Assembly (NCBI GenBank): GCA_917880885.1
Contig: OU862916.1
Location: forward strand, 55,464,831-55,528,830
Length of the DNA stretch: 64,000 nucleotides
Source of the DNA: Limnephilus marmoratus
Taxonomy: Eukaryota > Arthropoda > Insecta > Trichoptera > Limnephilidae
Direction of reading: 5' to 3'
In this document: positions 45,938 through 58,290 of the stretch, piece by piece
Numbering within the stretch: the first letter of the stretch is position 1
How the letters are laid out: the number at the start of each line of letters is the position of its first letter
Notes under the pieces: model-generated
Seen by the model: only the letters and a program-made list of their open reading frames with translations
Databases searched by the model: none
What the model was told of the DNA's origin: nothing
Program-made: the position numbers and the translations under genes

Positions 45938-46093
45938 GCATACATTCATTACGTGAGCAGTTTTTCTTCCAATCTAGACCCCCTCCCCTTGGTGAGATGA
46001 ATTTGGGACACTTCGTATTTTTTTTCGGGTAACGTGAGATTATGCCGGACCCCCCCCCCCTTTTGAACTCACGTAATTAATGTATGCCCCCTA
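45938..46093. mobile_element. Poly-G MITE, family E copy 1
   Basis: The ends are GGGGGCATACATTCATTACGTGAG and its near complement CTCACGTAATTAATGTATGCCCCC, next to TA. The interior has AATCTAGACCCCCTCCCCTT and a run of 11 C. It is in inverted orientation relative to the copy at 47634. About 155 bases, non-coding, it resembles mariner-type MITEs that insert at TA. Confidence 0.75.
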
Positions 46094-47631
46094 TATTACT
46101 TTTGATACATCTTTCGGTTCAAAATTCCTTAACATCTGGAACTGATTCCAAATTTTCTAAGCTTTCATCTGAATATAAAATAATGAGTTAATTTTTAAAA
46201 ATCTTAATATGTCTCTGCAGTATTATATTTATCTATGAGATTATTGAATAAATGGATTGTAATTTAAAAACCATTTTCTAATTACCCCTCGTGTTAAAAC
46301 ATTTAGATTACTTTTTTTCAACAATGCTCACGATTTTTTCAAAATAATGGAACCATATTATGAACATTATAACATAAATAAAAATCTTTTTAGGGTTCAC
46401 ATCAATGATTTTATCTGGGTTTGCGCTCTCCAGGCGTGGCAATTCACCAAAAAACTCTTCACGAACAACAAATAATAAGGAATTTAAAAAACATTTTATG
46501 TTCTTAAATTCATTGAATACGTATTTTATATTTAATATACTCAAATGCAAATAGAGGACGTAGAACACACCAGAGCTGTTTGGTATAAATACTCTTTCGA
46601 GATCATTTGTTGCTTGGAGTGTCGAGAGAGGTATCTACTATCGGATCTCGGCAAAGTTCACATTTTGCATATGATTATCCCTGTTTAGCTGACTTAGATA
46701 CTTGGAGAAGGAGGCACTAGCCGTCACATTGTGGGTTGCGAACTAATTAATGGCTTTTTCGTGCATTTTAGAAGTTGAGGCATGTTAAGTGTTTTGACTT
46801 ACATAATATCTAGAACACTCTTATTTTCAAAGAGGTACTGTTTGGTTTATGAGTGATAATGATTGAAACAAAGAGTTAAATGAATGTTGATTGCGATGAA
46901 CCCATTTAAAAATACATAGATACCTTAATTTTTACGGTACGGATAAAATATGATAATAAATGCGTACACAATATTAAACACGAGTCTTGCCTGTGCTCGG
47001 ATTTCATGATAAATTGTTAAATCAAGAGTATTACAGAATAGGCCATTGATTTGTTTTAATTATTAACATCAATATAATAATTCAAACAAATAAAAAGGTA
47101 TAAAAATTAATCACGGAAATTTGAAATGCTTTAAAGGACAAAATTTTAATTGTTCAGGAGAGCGAAAAGAAAGTTAAAAAAAGTCGTATCTCCTGTTTGC
47201 ACTCGATGATGTTTGACGACCACGGAACTAGAGGATCCAATAACTGTTGCATTTGTAAGAACTTTCCTCCAGATCTAGTTTAGTAAGAGTGATATAATGG
47301 ATGCTCTTGTAACTGCGAAATTAGACAAATACAGAAAGATGTAATAATTGTTTAGGCCAAGGTATCTTTCTTCGATGTAATAAAGGTAATTAAAACTTTT
47401 TTTCACGTTAAGCGCTGATAGGCACTAGGCACAGTCGAAACTATAATACGAATGCGAAACCGTGTACCCTTGTAACCTTGAAATAATGATAAATTATGAA
47501 AACCATTACGAAGAATTGGTCTTTGAAACAATCCATACAAGTTGATGACATCAAAGGGTTGACCAGTGAAATGAAAAATCTCTGAAAGGAGAGCGCCAGG
47601 AAATCAAGCATAAAATGGATGAATGACATAG

Positions 47632-47800
47632 GGGGCATCCATTAATTACATGAGCTCAAAGGGGGGGGGGGTCCAGCAAAATCTCACGTTACTTGAAAAG
47701 AATATACGAAGTGGCCTAAATTTATCTCACCAAGGGGGGGGGGGGGGGAGGAGTCTAGATTGAAAGAAAAATTGCTCACGTAATTAATGTATGCCCCTAT
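47632..47800. mobile_element. Poly-G MITE, family E copy 2
   Basis: It has the same inverted ends, AGGGGGCATCCATTAATTAC and GTAATTAATGTATGCCCCT, with TA on both sides. The interior matches copy 1 on the opposite strand and has G runs of 11 and 15. The homopolymers differ in length between the copies, as expected from slippage. Confidence 0.75.
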
Positions 47801-48394
47801 ACAGGAATGAACCAGCATGCAAATTAAGGGTGCCATGAAGAATTTCCTGGTCACCTAACTCTGGCATGAAGGTGCAATGGCGATGATCAGATTTGATCTC
47901 TACCAAGTACTACCATAGAACAAAACAGGCGATTTCCATTGTGTTATGAAAAAGTATTTTGAACTTACGACTACAGCTGTAGAGTGCGGGAACGTGATAG
48001 CATCTTAAAATATTATGCAAATGTTATTCACAAGCACATATGATATTCATCAAAATCAGATATTTTTTGCAGCATAGTACCTAGTTGAATTTTGCAATAG
48101 GATATGGCATCACTCTTCGGCTCATGGGAATACTTTTACGAGTAAGATGTACGCAATTGATAAATAAATAGTAGGATTATTAAATTAACGATAGCGTTAA
48201 TCGTTACCTCTGCGTTCCAGATCTTTCCACTTATCCGTAATACCATCTATTATTTACAACAAAGATAAAGTACCTACTCAAGTATGTACGCAATATATCA
48301 CAACAGTTGAGCTAACCTTATACTAATTAAATTTGTGAAAAGATTATTTCTAATTTTGTTGATGTTATTTTGTTAATCTGTCTTACTCGTCGTA

Positions 48395-48606
48395 CCTTCT
48401 CGACCCATTGCCTTATATCACAATGGGAGGGATGGATTCATACGTCCATCACTCGTGGACAAATTCCTATCCACCCATTATACCCTTTTCCTTCCCAGAA
48501 CTTCTACGCCCTTCCTTTTCCTAAAAATACTCTCCACACAGCATCCTCGAAGATGTCATAAGCCTCGAGGGAAATTGTTTTCGTTTCTTCTGGGTGGAGC
48601 TAATGT
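48395..48606 (-). repeat. Dispersed repeat family B, 5' part
   Basis: On the minus strand it reads AGCTCCACCCAGAAGAAACG, then CTTATGACATCTTCGAGGAT, TGTGTGGAGAGTATTTTTAG and a GTTCTGGGAAGGAAAAGGG block, then CATACGTATGAATCC-type text. The small + ORF over it is repeat-derived. Confidence 0.65.
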
Positions 48607-49809
48607 TAAAAAAATTGTCGTATGATTGTACATACTTGTATTGTATTGAGAATTCGGAATGAAAGTCATACTTATTTACGCAACAAATTTAAACACATTT
48701 TATTTAATTGTAACGCAACGTATAAAAACATAAGCTACGTATATAGCAACACATAACGTAATTAAGATTATAGATTTCGTTAAACATATTCCGTCAGTGG
48801 TAAGCAAAAACAAACCATTCAATTACGTTTGATTAAAAGTCTTTATTCGGAGCTGGTCTGTGACATATATTAAATTAATAATGGTCAGCAAACCAATGAT
48901 ATCTACACTTTACCATTCAGTAGATTACCGCCACTGATTAGTAAGCAATCCAAGATCTTTTAAAGGTATTCTGGTTATAATAATACACCAGACTGGAAAA
49001 CTGGATTAAAGAGCCTTAAAGAACGTGTAATGAAGACTAAAGTTGATACACATGATAATCGCTGCAAGTTTTCACAGAATCTAACAATGAGCTATTTAGA
49101 TTGATTTGAGAAACAATGAGGATATTTGCACCACATTTTTAAACACTGGGTACAGTACTCGCCAAATATTTATGCCGGCCTGAACATGGTACGATCTATT
49201 CCTCGCGCAGTTACTGCCTTTACAATGAACGTAAGCGAAAAAGAAATATGCGTAAAAATATACGTGCGAAAGAGAAATGCGTGGGCGGACAGGCATGCCA
49301 CTTTTCCAAGCTTAAACTCGTCTATTGCGACGATTTCTATATCAACATTAAGGCCGGTATTAAAGTTTGTCGTGTACTATACGAACTTTGCGAAAATAAA
49401 TGACGGCCAGGAGGAAATAAGGCAGTTCGATTGGTTTGGGTACTCTCAGATTGAGGAAAGGCGGACCGGGTCAATAATGCAACAGCCACCTCAGTGGTTT
49501 CAACCAAGCTTCATGTTACCCAAAGTTCTGAATAAGCTTCATTAGGACAACTACTGCATGAGTAACACGACCCTTTTTCATAGAACAGCGAAGCTTCATT
49601 ATCAAAACATTTATTTAATTATTTATTTCTCTTACCATTCTCAATAACATTAAAATAATAATTACAAAGCAGAACTTGTTTATAAGAAACTGTTTTTATA
49701 CATTAAATAAAAATATTAAATTGCAGTTCTACAAAATAAACTTAATAACAATAAATACATTTTTCTAAGTTCCCGCCAGGTAACCTTCCCATTAACATTT
49801 ATAAAAATA

Positions 49810-50381
49810 CTAGCTGACCCGGGGAACTTCGTACCGCATCAGAATCAATAAGTGTTGTGTTAACTTACTAACTGAATTAAATTAAATTTTTTCATTAAGT
49901 TAAAAATTAAATGAAGCAATTATCGATGCGCAACCGTCTGTGTTTTGTTTTTGTCACTATCAGAGATGGCGTTGTGTGCAGATTTATATTTTTTGTGATT
50001 TTTTTTACTTTTACACTTACTTTGACCATTTAGTGTGTAAAAAAGAGGAGCAGCATTATATGTTTACGAATAAAAGCAAAACAATCAACGCATTGACATT
50101 TGACTTTTCTGAATTTTTGGAATTCACTCACTATTCAATATTATATTCATCACAATATTGCTGCAGTTTTTTCAAAAGATGAGAGTTTGTTCCATACAAA
50201 ATGAATAAGGAAAAGAATTTTCTTGATAATTTTTTTTTTCTTGAATATTCCGTTTTAATAGCTATTCTGCTATTCGGGGCATAGACAAAACCAACAGATC
50301 AAAGATCATAAAAAGCGGTCCAGCCGTTCTACAGTTATAAATGGTGTAACTAACCCGACTTTGTTTTATATATTATAAAGA
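49810..50381 (-). mobile_element. Non-autonomous Helitron (minus orientation)
   Basis: It begins ACTAGCTGACCCGGGGAACTT, the antisense of a very common insect Helitron 3' end. The far end, read on the minus strand, starts TCTTTATAATATATAAAAC and carries AACGGCTGGACCGCTTTTTA, the standard 5' region. At 572 bases it contains no Rep/helicase. The 80-codon + ORF inside is chance. Confidence 0.8.
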
Positions 50382-50499
50382 TAATATTACGTAGACTTGT
50401 ACAAGAGGAAGGACAAAAAGTCAAAGATTTCAAGGGAGACATTTTAGAAAAAGATTTTTTTTGTGCGATTTTTTTTTCCTAAAAATTCCGCACAAAAAT

Positions 50500-50830
50500 C
50501 CCAACTGCTCCCAACCATCTGGAGTCAGTGAGACTATGGCATCCCCCAATTGGGTTATGTTGTGAGGCTGAAGTAGGGAGGGGAAGTGCCTGGCTATTCA
50601 GATCTGGTCACTAAATACGGCTAAAGCAATTTCAAGCAATTCTGAATGATGGTCTTAAACCAGGGCGCAAACTACAACGGCCCTTACAACCTGCCGCTAA
50701 TATACATATATTATTTTTAATGAATAAATTGGAAAACGAGACAACTAATACAAATAAAATTAAATTGCGCACGTCGCGATTGATTCTCCTCCAGATTGCT
50801 AGTCGAGAGCATTAACCCTCGATCACCGAT
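50500..50830 (-). mobile_element. tRNA-derived SINE (family D), degraded
   Basis: On the minus strand the eroded head (GATCGAGGGTTAATGCTCTC) is followed by the family D body: TAAGACCATCATTCAGAATT, AAATTGCTTTAGCCGTATTT and GTGACCAGATCTGAATAGCC. The B box is poor. Confidence 0.7.
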
Positions 50831-51331
50831 GGAATAATAGAAGATTATATGAGACGATGTATGAGTGTGAATGAAGCAAGGGTTGTGTGTTAAGGTCGAC
50901 TAGCAAGGCGTTACCTTCTCTGAACACCCATGGAGAACTGTAGTGATGATCAGTTACCAGATTTTTCTATAAAAGATTTATTCGTCGTATGATATTCATA
51001 TTTCGTATATCCAATATCTCTGCATCGATGACAGACTGATGATTGATCAGTCGACAATCGATCAACCGACCGTTGATCCGCCGACAACTTGCCACCCGAA
51101 ATGATATTTGCTGCAAATTTATAATTTTGTATGTATTATTTACCAATTTCAAACGTAAAATCGACTTCAAAAATACCTTTCATAGTAAGGTGATACGAGT
51201 ATGATATCAAACGAATTAACATACGTTGATTCTTTGTACTTATACGCTGATATATAAATACTTTGTACTTATACGCTGATATATAAATACAAGTAGTTTT
51301 ATCCTTGATGCGTTTGAATGAAAATATGTTT

Positions 51332-51718
51332 AATTAAATGAAGACAATATTAGCGAAGCTCAATCGAAAATCTGGAGACAGAAAAATCAGAAAAAAGATA
51401 TTGGCACCCTGGGACCGAACCCAAGACCTTTTGCTTTCATGATAACACCTCTACCAACTGAGCTAAGGTGTCTATATCCAATTCGGTCACTTTTAACTGT
51501 ATCATACTTCGACTAAGAACTACGAACATTATCTTCATTTTCTTAACTCAGTTGGTAGAGCTATTGCCATGAAAGAAGGTCCTGAGTTCGAGTCCCAGAG
51601 GTGCCTATATCTTTTCTGATTTTTCTGTCTCCAGATTTTCGATTGAGTTTCGCTAATATTGTCTTTATTTAATTAAATATTACAATTTGAGGTTTTACTC
51701 ATAAAATTTAAAAAAGTA
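51332..51718. mobile_element. Inverted-dimer tRNA-derived SINE (family C) with 15-bp duplication
   Basis: AATGAAAATATGTTT at 51317-51331 repeats exactly at 51719-51733, marking a 387-base insertion. The left half is antisense and the right half sense of one SINE. The arms pair from GAAGACAATATTAGCGAAGC to GTTTCGCTAATATTGTCTTT and include the tRNA-like heads. The antisense head (about 51407-51472) reads CCTTAGCTCAGTTGGTAGAG with GGGTTCGGTCCC; the sense head (about 51542-51612) reads CTTAACTCAGTTGGTAGAGC with GAGTTCGAGTCCC. Both keep A- and B-box sequences. Confidence 0.8.
51404..51475 (-). tRNA. tRNA-like SINE head (not a functional tRNA)
   Basis: A near-complete tRNA shape is visible: a 7-base acceptor with one mismatch, the D arm AGCTCAGTTGGTAGAG and the T arm TTGGGTTCGGTCCCAGG. 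The anticodon arm does not fold cleanly with U33 in place, so I cannot assign an anticodon. It sits inside the SINE dimer and is best read as a SINE promoter. Confidence 0.5.
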
Positions 51719-52435
51719 AATGAAAATATGTTTTCTACTTTTGTTATTCAGCGATACATTCTCCCTCCACACCCCGTCGGGGACACTTTGTTATATTCTG
51801 TGTAAGTAGGTACATACACCGTATTTTACCTAAATCAACTGCATATTGTATATAAGTAGGTATGCCGGGGGTCCAACTGTCGGCGGATCAACTTTCATAG
51901 AACCCTCCGCGTCAATATATCTGTAATTTTATAGAAATCCAGTAACTCTATAGCCCGGTTATGAGTACAATAACTTGCTCCCAGTAATCAATCCGTACAT
52001 TGAGTGATTTGCGAGGAACTTGATATCTCTGTATTGATTATTGAATATTATTATAGATATAGATAGACTATTGCAATTAACTACACCCTCGGACACGGCG
52101 ATGCATAATGCATCGTGCCACTTTCAACGGTGATTGGGTCTATATCTACAGTCCACAGTACACTTCACATAATGCTTCTGGCTACGAAGGCCCAGTTCTG
52201 AACTGGTTCGAGTGCGTATCATTTTGACATTGATAAAAAGTAAGAGGGTAGATGCAAATGCTAACATACCTTTGCAAGAATTCATGACTTTACCACATAC
52301 TAAAGTATTATACAGAATGCAACTTGTATTCATACGGCCATTTCATAACCAAGTTCTATTTATACTAAACGCGTTACTAGATATTTATAATGTATGAACC
52401 AAACCCATAGTAGATAGTGGTGAAATAGCCCGGTA

Positions 52436-53175
52436 AGGTGAACCGACAGTTGATTCCCCGACTGTTGCCCCTCCTCCGAATTATAATTATTTTAAAATTA
52501 TTATTTATACTAATTAATAATTAAAACGAAATCATTTGATATTACATATTATGTTATATTATCTAATCTGGACCAAAAAATGAAAGCCGAATGTTGTCAT
52601 CCATTGACAGTTAACTCACAAATAATTATGACAAACTAGCAATTGACAAAAGTAATCGATCAAAATTGAATTCTTGGAACCATCATCAGATTTAAGAAGT
52701 AAATAAGCTATGGTGACCCGATAGTTGATAATAATAAAAAAAATATATAATTTTTTAATAATTATTACGACATTAAATTTTTTTGTCCATTTATTAACAA
52801 TTCGAACCTAAAATCAATCTAAAAATACCTTTAATAATAAGTTGGTATGGATAATTTCATTTTCAGTGTCGATTTTTTGTGCTTATACGCTGGTGTATAT
52901 TCAATATATAGAAAATTAGTTATATCCTTGATAGATGTTTTATAGTTTTCTTATTCGGTGGTAGGTACATCATCTCTGCACACCTCTTTGGGGACTCTTA
53001 TTTATATTTTGTGTAAGTAGGTAAACCGTATATCTTATAATTCTATAATCCGACATATAAGCATGCAATCTGAACCCACTGTCGGGGATCAACTTTCGGG
53101 GGATCTACTGTCGGGGGATCAATTGTCGGGGATCAACTGTTGGGGGATGAACTCTCGGAGGATCAACTGTCATGA
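52436..53175. mobile_element. Family G foldback element, copy 2
   Basis: The left end has AACCGACAGTTGATTCCCCG and ACTGTTGCCCC. The right end (53083-53170) holds about six units of GGGGATCAACTGTCGG. Between them lie the same blocks as in copy 1: AAAAATACCTTT, GTGCTTATACGCTG, TATATCCTTGAT, TTATTCGGTGGTA and TTTATATTTTGTGTAAGTAG. No ORF is present. Confidence 0.6.
53083..53170 (+). repeat. GGATCAACTGTCGG minisatellite end
   Basis: Units of about 16 bases vary at a few positions (AACTTTC, TACTGTC, AATTGTC, AACTGTT, AACTCTC, AACTGTC). The same unit in reverse orientation forms the opposite end of the element, so this is a multi-unit inverted terminus. Confidence 0.7.
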
Positions 53176-55021
53176 AACCTCCGGCATGTAGAATTTTTGC
53201 CTAGTAGTTAGGCGTCCGTTTCGACGTTCACAGCGGGTAACCGACTTAGGTATATCTCTAATTCAACCACCACTATTATTTTTGTCGTTTATGCTACTCA
53301 CCATAAGTTAATATATTATAGAGCATCGTTATATGAGAAGTAGGTACTTAAGTCTATTTTTTAAGCCAGTTTAAATTATGAATCACTGTAGCGAATTAAC
53401 AAATCTTAACAATATTTGTACCCGCCAATAAAGCTCTCGAATGCCACAATATTATAAAACTTAGTAATTTGAATAACCTTTTTTCATAATGAAATATAAA
53501 CAATGAGCTGGGGATTGTTGAAATATCCATATATATCTCAACAAATAAGTCAATACAACCTTCGATCAAACAAAGACTGGTCGAAGAATACGACATATCG
53601 CTTGATCCAAATAAAAAAGTTCATCATTAAAAGATAGTACGGTTGATTGATATCAGTAGGTTTCGCAAAATATAAACGGAAGAAGAAGGTAGCGCAACAC
53701 GGCATAACACCCCAAAAATAAATAACGAAAATAATTTTGGCCGTGAAAACTTAAAATCTTGTCTCGATATCATCATCATCATCAAAACTATCAATTTCGG
53801 TTTTGCGTGTATTCTGTGTAACTCTGGTTCATTGAACTTTGGAGCTAGGATTTGGTGATATTTTATTTTAATTGTAACTGGTTGGAATTCAGACATAGAA
53901 ATACCAGACAACAATATAATATTTGAACAGATTATTATTTAAACTGTATTTTTAAAAACTGGAATTGATATGAACATACTTTACATTATCCCGTGATTTT
54001 TCACAATTTAACCATATACAGTGTGTATATATTACGATTCTACATTATCGAAAAAGGTTAGCAAAGTGTTAAAAAAATCAACCTCTGTAGTAGACAGTTA
54101 ATATTCCCACTACACAGACAATTTGAAGGCAGTTTCTTATAAAAATTGCCTTTTGTTTTGTTTTTATTTGTTTTTTTTACTATTCCTCTCATCCACTTCA
54201 ATAAAGGTCATCGGTTTATTTGATTAACTCTCACACTTTTGATCAGCGCTTTGAATACATATTTTTCATAATTTCTTTTTCACGGGTTATTGAAAGCATC
54301 ACGAGCGTTGTTGCCAAACCCATATCTCAAATGTTAATCTGCATATATAATTTACGATTCGTAAAACCACATAAGTCAATGCGGTATCGACCGATGAGAA
54401 CCTCCTTGAATAGAGCGAATCGAAGATGTTTCACTCTCACTTGTTTTTTGTCAGTCATCCCTGAAACTTTCTATGTGAAAATGATTCGTTGCACGTGTTG
54501 ATTGGGCTTTTGTGGGGATGACAACATTTTATTCGTTCAAACGAAAAAAAAATTGTGTACAATGTATATAGGTGGTAATATGGATCCGTAGATTATTTTG
54601 TTGTGAGATCTCCTGTAAAATAGGAACGTAAAGTATAATCATATTGTAATCCAAGAGAGAGAGGATGTGTTTATTTTATAAATTTATTTATTGCTTCTTG
54701 ACTATAAAAATACATTGTTATTATTAAACCCACTACGCATTGCATGTTATTATTAAACCCACTACGGTTTGCCTGTATCGGGGTTAAAAATTTCATAATT
54801 TAACTAGTAAAACACATAAATATCGGTCATTACTCATTACCAAAAAAGTTAAGTAAAAGCAAAATAATAAAATTAAAAAATAACAATGATAAATGGAGGA
54901 AATATTTGAAAAAATAATATTTAAATTAACAACAAAGTGATGAGTGATCAAACAAACAGATTCAAAGAAAAATATTTTGTCTGCGAAAATAACACTGAAT
55001 CAACTCAATAATTTAATGGGT

Positions 55022-55135
55022 ATAACCTCAAATTGTAATATTTAACCAATTAATTCAGACAATATTTGCGACCTTCGACCGAAAATTTGAATGATTAAAT
55101 ATTACAATTTGAGATTTTACTTAGGTATTAATTAA
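55022..55135. repeat. Family C SINE tails in inverted arrangement
   Basis: An antisense tail, ACCTCAAATTGTAATATTTA, is followed by CAGACAATATTTGCGACC and GACCGAAAAT, then a sense tail TAAATATTACAATTTGAGAT. This is the same tail-to-tail pattern as 51332-51718 but with the middle deleted. Confidence 0.6.
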
Positions 55136-55302
55136 AAATATAAATAAAAATATATTTATTCATACCAGACTTGCAGAAAAATCAATAGATGTCGCATATT
55201 AAATAAAGTGGATTAATTTATAAAATACACTATTTAGATACCATTTAGTTCGAGATAGATCTTGTAATTATACATGAAGATAGCAGCCAATACAAATATG
55301 TT

Positions 55303-55485
55303 TTAAGAAAATGAAGATAATGTTGGGAGTTCTTAGCCGAAGTATGATAAAATTAAATATGAATGAAGGGGACAGGGTCCCAATACCTCATTGGTAACAT
55401 TGCCCCGGCAAGACTAAGATCCTGGGTTCAATTCCAAGATGCGACCGTATCTTTTTCTGATGTTTCTGTTGATGAGTATATTCAG
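55303..55485 (+). mobile_element. tRNA-derived SINE (family C), 5' part
   Basis: It opens AAGAAAATGAAGATAATGTT and AGCCGAAGTATGAT, matching the antisense text at 51508-51540. The head has TACCTCATTGGTAACATTGC and CCTGGGTTCAATTCCAAG (A- and B-box regions), then TATCTTTTTCTGATGTTTCT. The 3' tail is missing. The two short ORFs across it are not genes. Confidence 0.65.
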
Positions 55486-56279
55486 TTTTCGGCAGTGTTC
55501 TATAAAAATCAAATTTTTCGGAATTTAAATGGGGGCTGCACTGCATTTCAACAATTTCTAACTGCAATTCTGCAGGGACATTCTCCGGTTCCACTTTAAA
55601 CGGCATTGAAAAACCATCAAGCGATGACTGAATATTCTTAAAATCTTGAAACCTAGTTTAAAATTCTGTGTGAAGTTTCTTCAGCGCCTGACTGAATTCT
55701 TTCAGTTTGTTCTCAGTCACTGGTGCCACGGATTCTAAGCGCAGAAAGTGAGTAAAATCATTCTACTCAATGCAGTTATAAAACAGAAAAAGCTTATTTT
55801 TAAATGATTTCAGAAAACCCCAAGTCTCATCTAAAAATTGGTGTCTTCCTTGCAATCATTTATTTAACTTATTATAGTGTTCGTGCAAATCGGTACGCCA
55901 ATCTTTGTTTTCCAAGATCTGGAATTCAGACCTAAGATCTGGAATAGCCCACGATAATTATATTTTGACGCCGACGATCCTTCGAAATTAAGAGTATATA
56001 ATAGGTATACTTATAATTTCGAAAAATCGTCGGCGGGCCGGATTAAATACTCTTGCGGGCCGGAGCTGGCCCGCGGGCCGTACTTTGCCAATCACTGGCC
56101 TAGTCCCATTGTTAGGTAGGTACTTTACTTGGAGCGCTTTGTGTGATACTTTTTTTTTGGTGGTATTTTGTAATATCTAATACAGTTTATATTATAGTTA
56201 TACACTGGATCGCACCCCTTTCCAACTAAGTTTGTGATATCCCATTTCTACTTTCGTTAGGTATGTACTCCGTTTGAAA

Positions 56280-57091
56280 CAATAGGCCACTTGCATGGAT
56301 TTCACAACGACTTGGAAAAAATCGTGTGGATAGATTTTTTACTAAGATTACGAAAATGTAACAAATTTTTTTTTAGAAATGTACAGTTTTTTTTATTTAT
56401 TTTTAAATAAATAAATCCATTATTTGGGCTCGTGACGTCGCCACATGAAAATGTCCGGTCTCCGAAAATATTTAATTTTGTAAAATTCCACACTGATTTA
56501 TTTTTTTTATATGGCATCACTTTGTCTTCAGGTGAATTGAATTTGACATTTAACGTTTACTAGATTTATTGTTTGTTTTCTGCGAACTTTGTTTGACTTG
56601 GTTTAACTTTTTGACAGATGTTATGAAGAGAACCCCGTATATTTTATATTGTCTGTACGTGTTTAAAATTCGATTTTAACAAAATCAAATTTTATAATAT
56701 TCAAATTATTATTATAATATTAGTACAAGTATATTACATTGGATTTAGTATTATAGACGTTGTACATTTTAATGATTTATGATCAATATGATGGATCAAG
56801 GAAAAAAATATTTATGAGATGTAATTTTTTTTGTATGCCTCACTATACTCCTGTGCCATTAGTGTGGAAAACGTTTTTTTTAATGATTTTCGGCTATGTA
56901 ATTATCGTTTTTTCGCACCCATAAAATTATGTCCCGTCTTTCCTGTTTATAAAAAATGGTCTGATTTTTCGGAATGAAATTTTCCAAAAATCCCCAGGGT
57001 TTCAAAAATACGATTAAAAAAATACAGAATGTCTTAGAATATTTGCCTAAACCAGAAATTTAAAAAAAAATGTGATGCAAGTGGCCTATTG
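56280..57091. mobile_element. Unclassified TIR element, 812 bp
   Basis: CAATAGGCCACTTGCAT at 56280-56296 is exactly complementary to ATGCAAGTGGCCTATTG at 57075-57091. No transposase is visible and no clear target duplication flanks it. Most likely a non-autonomous DNA transposon of unknown superfamily. Confidence 0.65.
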
Positions 57092-58184
57092 TGTCATACT
57101 AACCTGGGCGAATTGTGAGAATCTCTTTTAGAATCGAAGAGAATCTACCCATATTCATTTTTATCAAGGATTTTGTCAAAGACTCAATTCACCGAACATC
57201 GCTCATAGGCAATAGGTCATTTGATCTTTGCATTCCATTTCAATATTCATCGTTTTGGCCCGCGGGAACAATCACTAGAGTTGATTGAAATTGTTTGAAA
57301 CGCCCTCACCGTAGAATGGCGGAATTCGGAATAGAATCCACCTATTCTCTTGACTTTATTATTGTCTGTCTGTGTTTTATTTCCTCGGTGCGAGTCTGAT
57401 GCACTGCTTTGCCAGTTGGTACGGAGGACGGTTTGGTGGAAAACGAATTGCTAACACGCTAGCTGTCGCAAAGTTCAATTCCGTGACCTCTCCGAGACTC
57501 GAACGCGGTTCGTTAGTTTCTAAAGCAATTACTTGATCTTAAGATTCATCTCAATAATGCGGAGTGTGAAAATCTCGCCAAATGGATCCCCGTATTTCTA
57601 CTACAAAATATGATTATTTTCTTTTAGTTATAAAGCTTAGACTTACGGATTTTCAATACTTCGTTTGTATGGAAACACTATGATATACCTATATTTAAAA
57701 TTTAGTTCTCGAAAACTATTATATTTTTTTAGTTATTTTCATTTTAAAGAAGTCGGTATAACAGATACAATTTATGAAAGTACCTACCTATTCCAACACG
57801 ATAAGAAAATAAAACTTTTGTAATATTTATATAAATCTGCCGTTTTGTTTCTGAAAGTGTCATTATCTAATTTTTTCCGAGTAAAGCTTATACAATATTT
57901 CTTTATTTCATTAATTTTTTTTATTTGGCATTAATATTTAATTCTAGAAACTACTTACATTTGTTAGTATCAGATTAGGTGTCGTACTTAAATACGGTCT
58001 AATTATTGACTGTATTATTTATTATTGAATGACTAATTATTAATTATTGAATGTTTCATGGAGACCCATATCCTCTTCATAGTACACCACACCTTAAAAA
58101 TGACATTACCACAGAAAATCCACCTAAATTCAGAATTCGGATGGATTTCGTGACTTCCACTATTTCAGAATTTAGTGAGATTCC

Positions 58185-58290
58185 TCTCCTCAAAAAAATC
58201 CTTCACACAACATCCCCAAAGATAAAATAGTCTGCGAGAAAATTATTTTCCTCTGGGCCTCCTGTGTAGTGTTAATGTAAAAAAAATTAT
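58185..58290 (-). repeat. Family B fragment
   Basis: Minus-strand text ACAGGAGGCCCAGAGGAAAA, ATCTTTGGGGATGTTGTGTG and AAGGATTTTTTTGAGGAG matches the 5' block of family B. Only about 105 bases remain. Confidence 0.6.

Larger units (their letters stand above)
51040..51910. mobile_element. Family G foldback element with GATCAAC-type ends
   Basis: The left end (about 51045-51100) has GATCAACCGACCGTTGATCC and CGCCGACAACTT; the right end (about 51868-51906) has GGTCCAACTGTCGGCGGATC and AACTTTC, so the termini are inverted arrays of one unit. The internal order of blocks equals that of 52436-53175. A 29-base tandem duplication begins TTTGTACTTATACGCTGATA at about 51236 and again at 51265. It hosts the SINE-dimer insertion at 51332-51718. 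Confidence 0.6.

Noticed and set aside
53195..53260. Possible tRNA-like fragment (CTAGTAGTTAGGCG)
   Set aside because: The B-box half is missing, so a tRNA or SINE cannot be supported.
54708..54770. Duplicated TTATTAAACCCACTACG
   Set aside because: A simple 27-base tandem duplication with no wider context.
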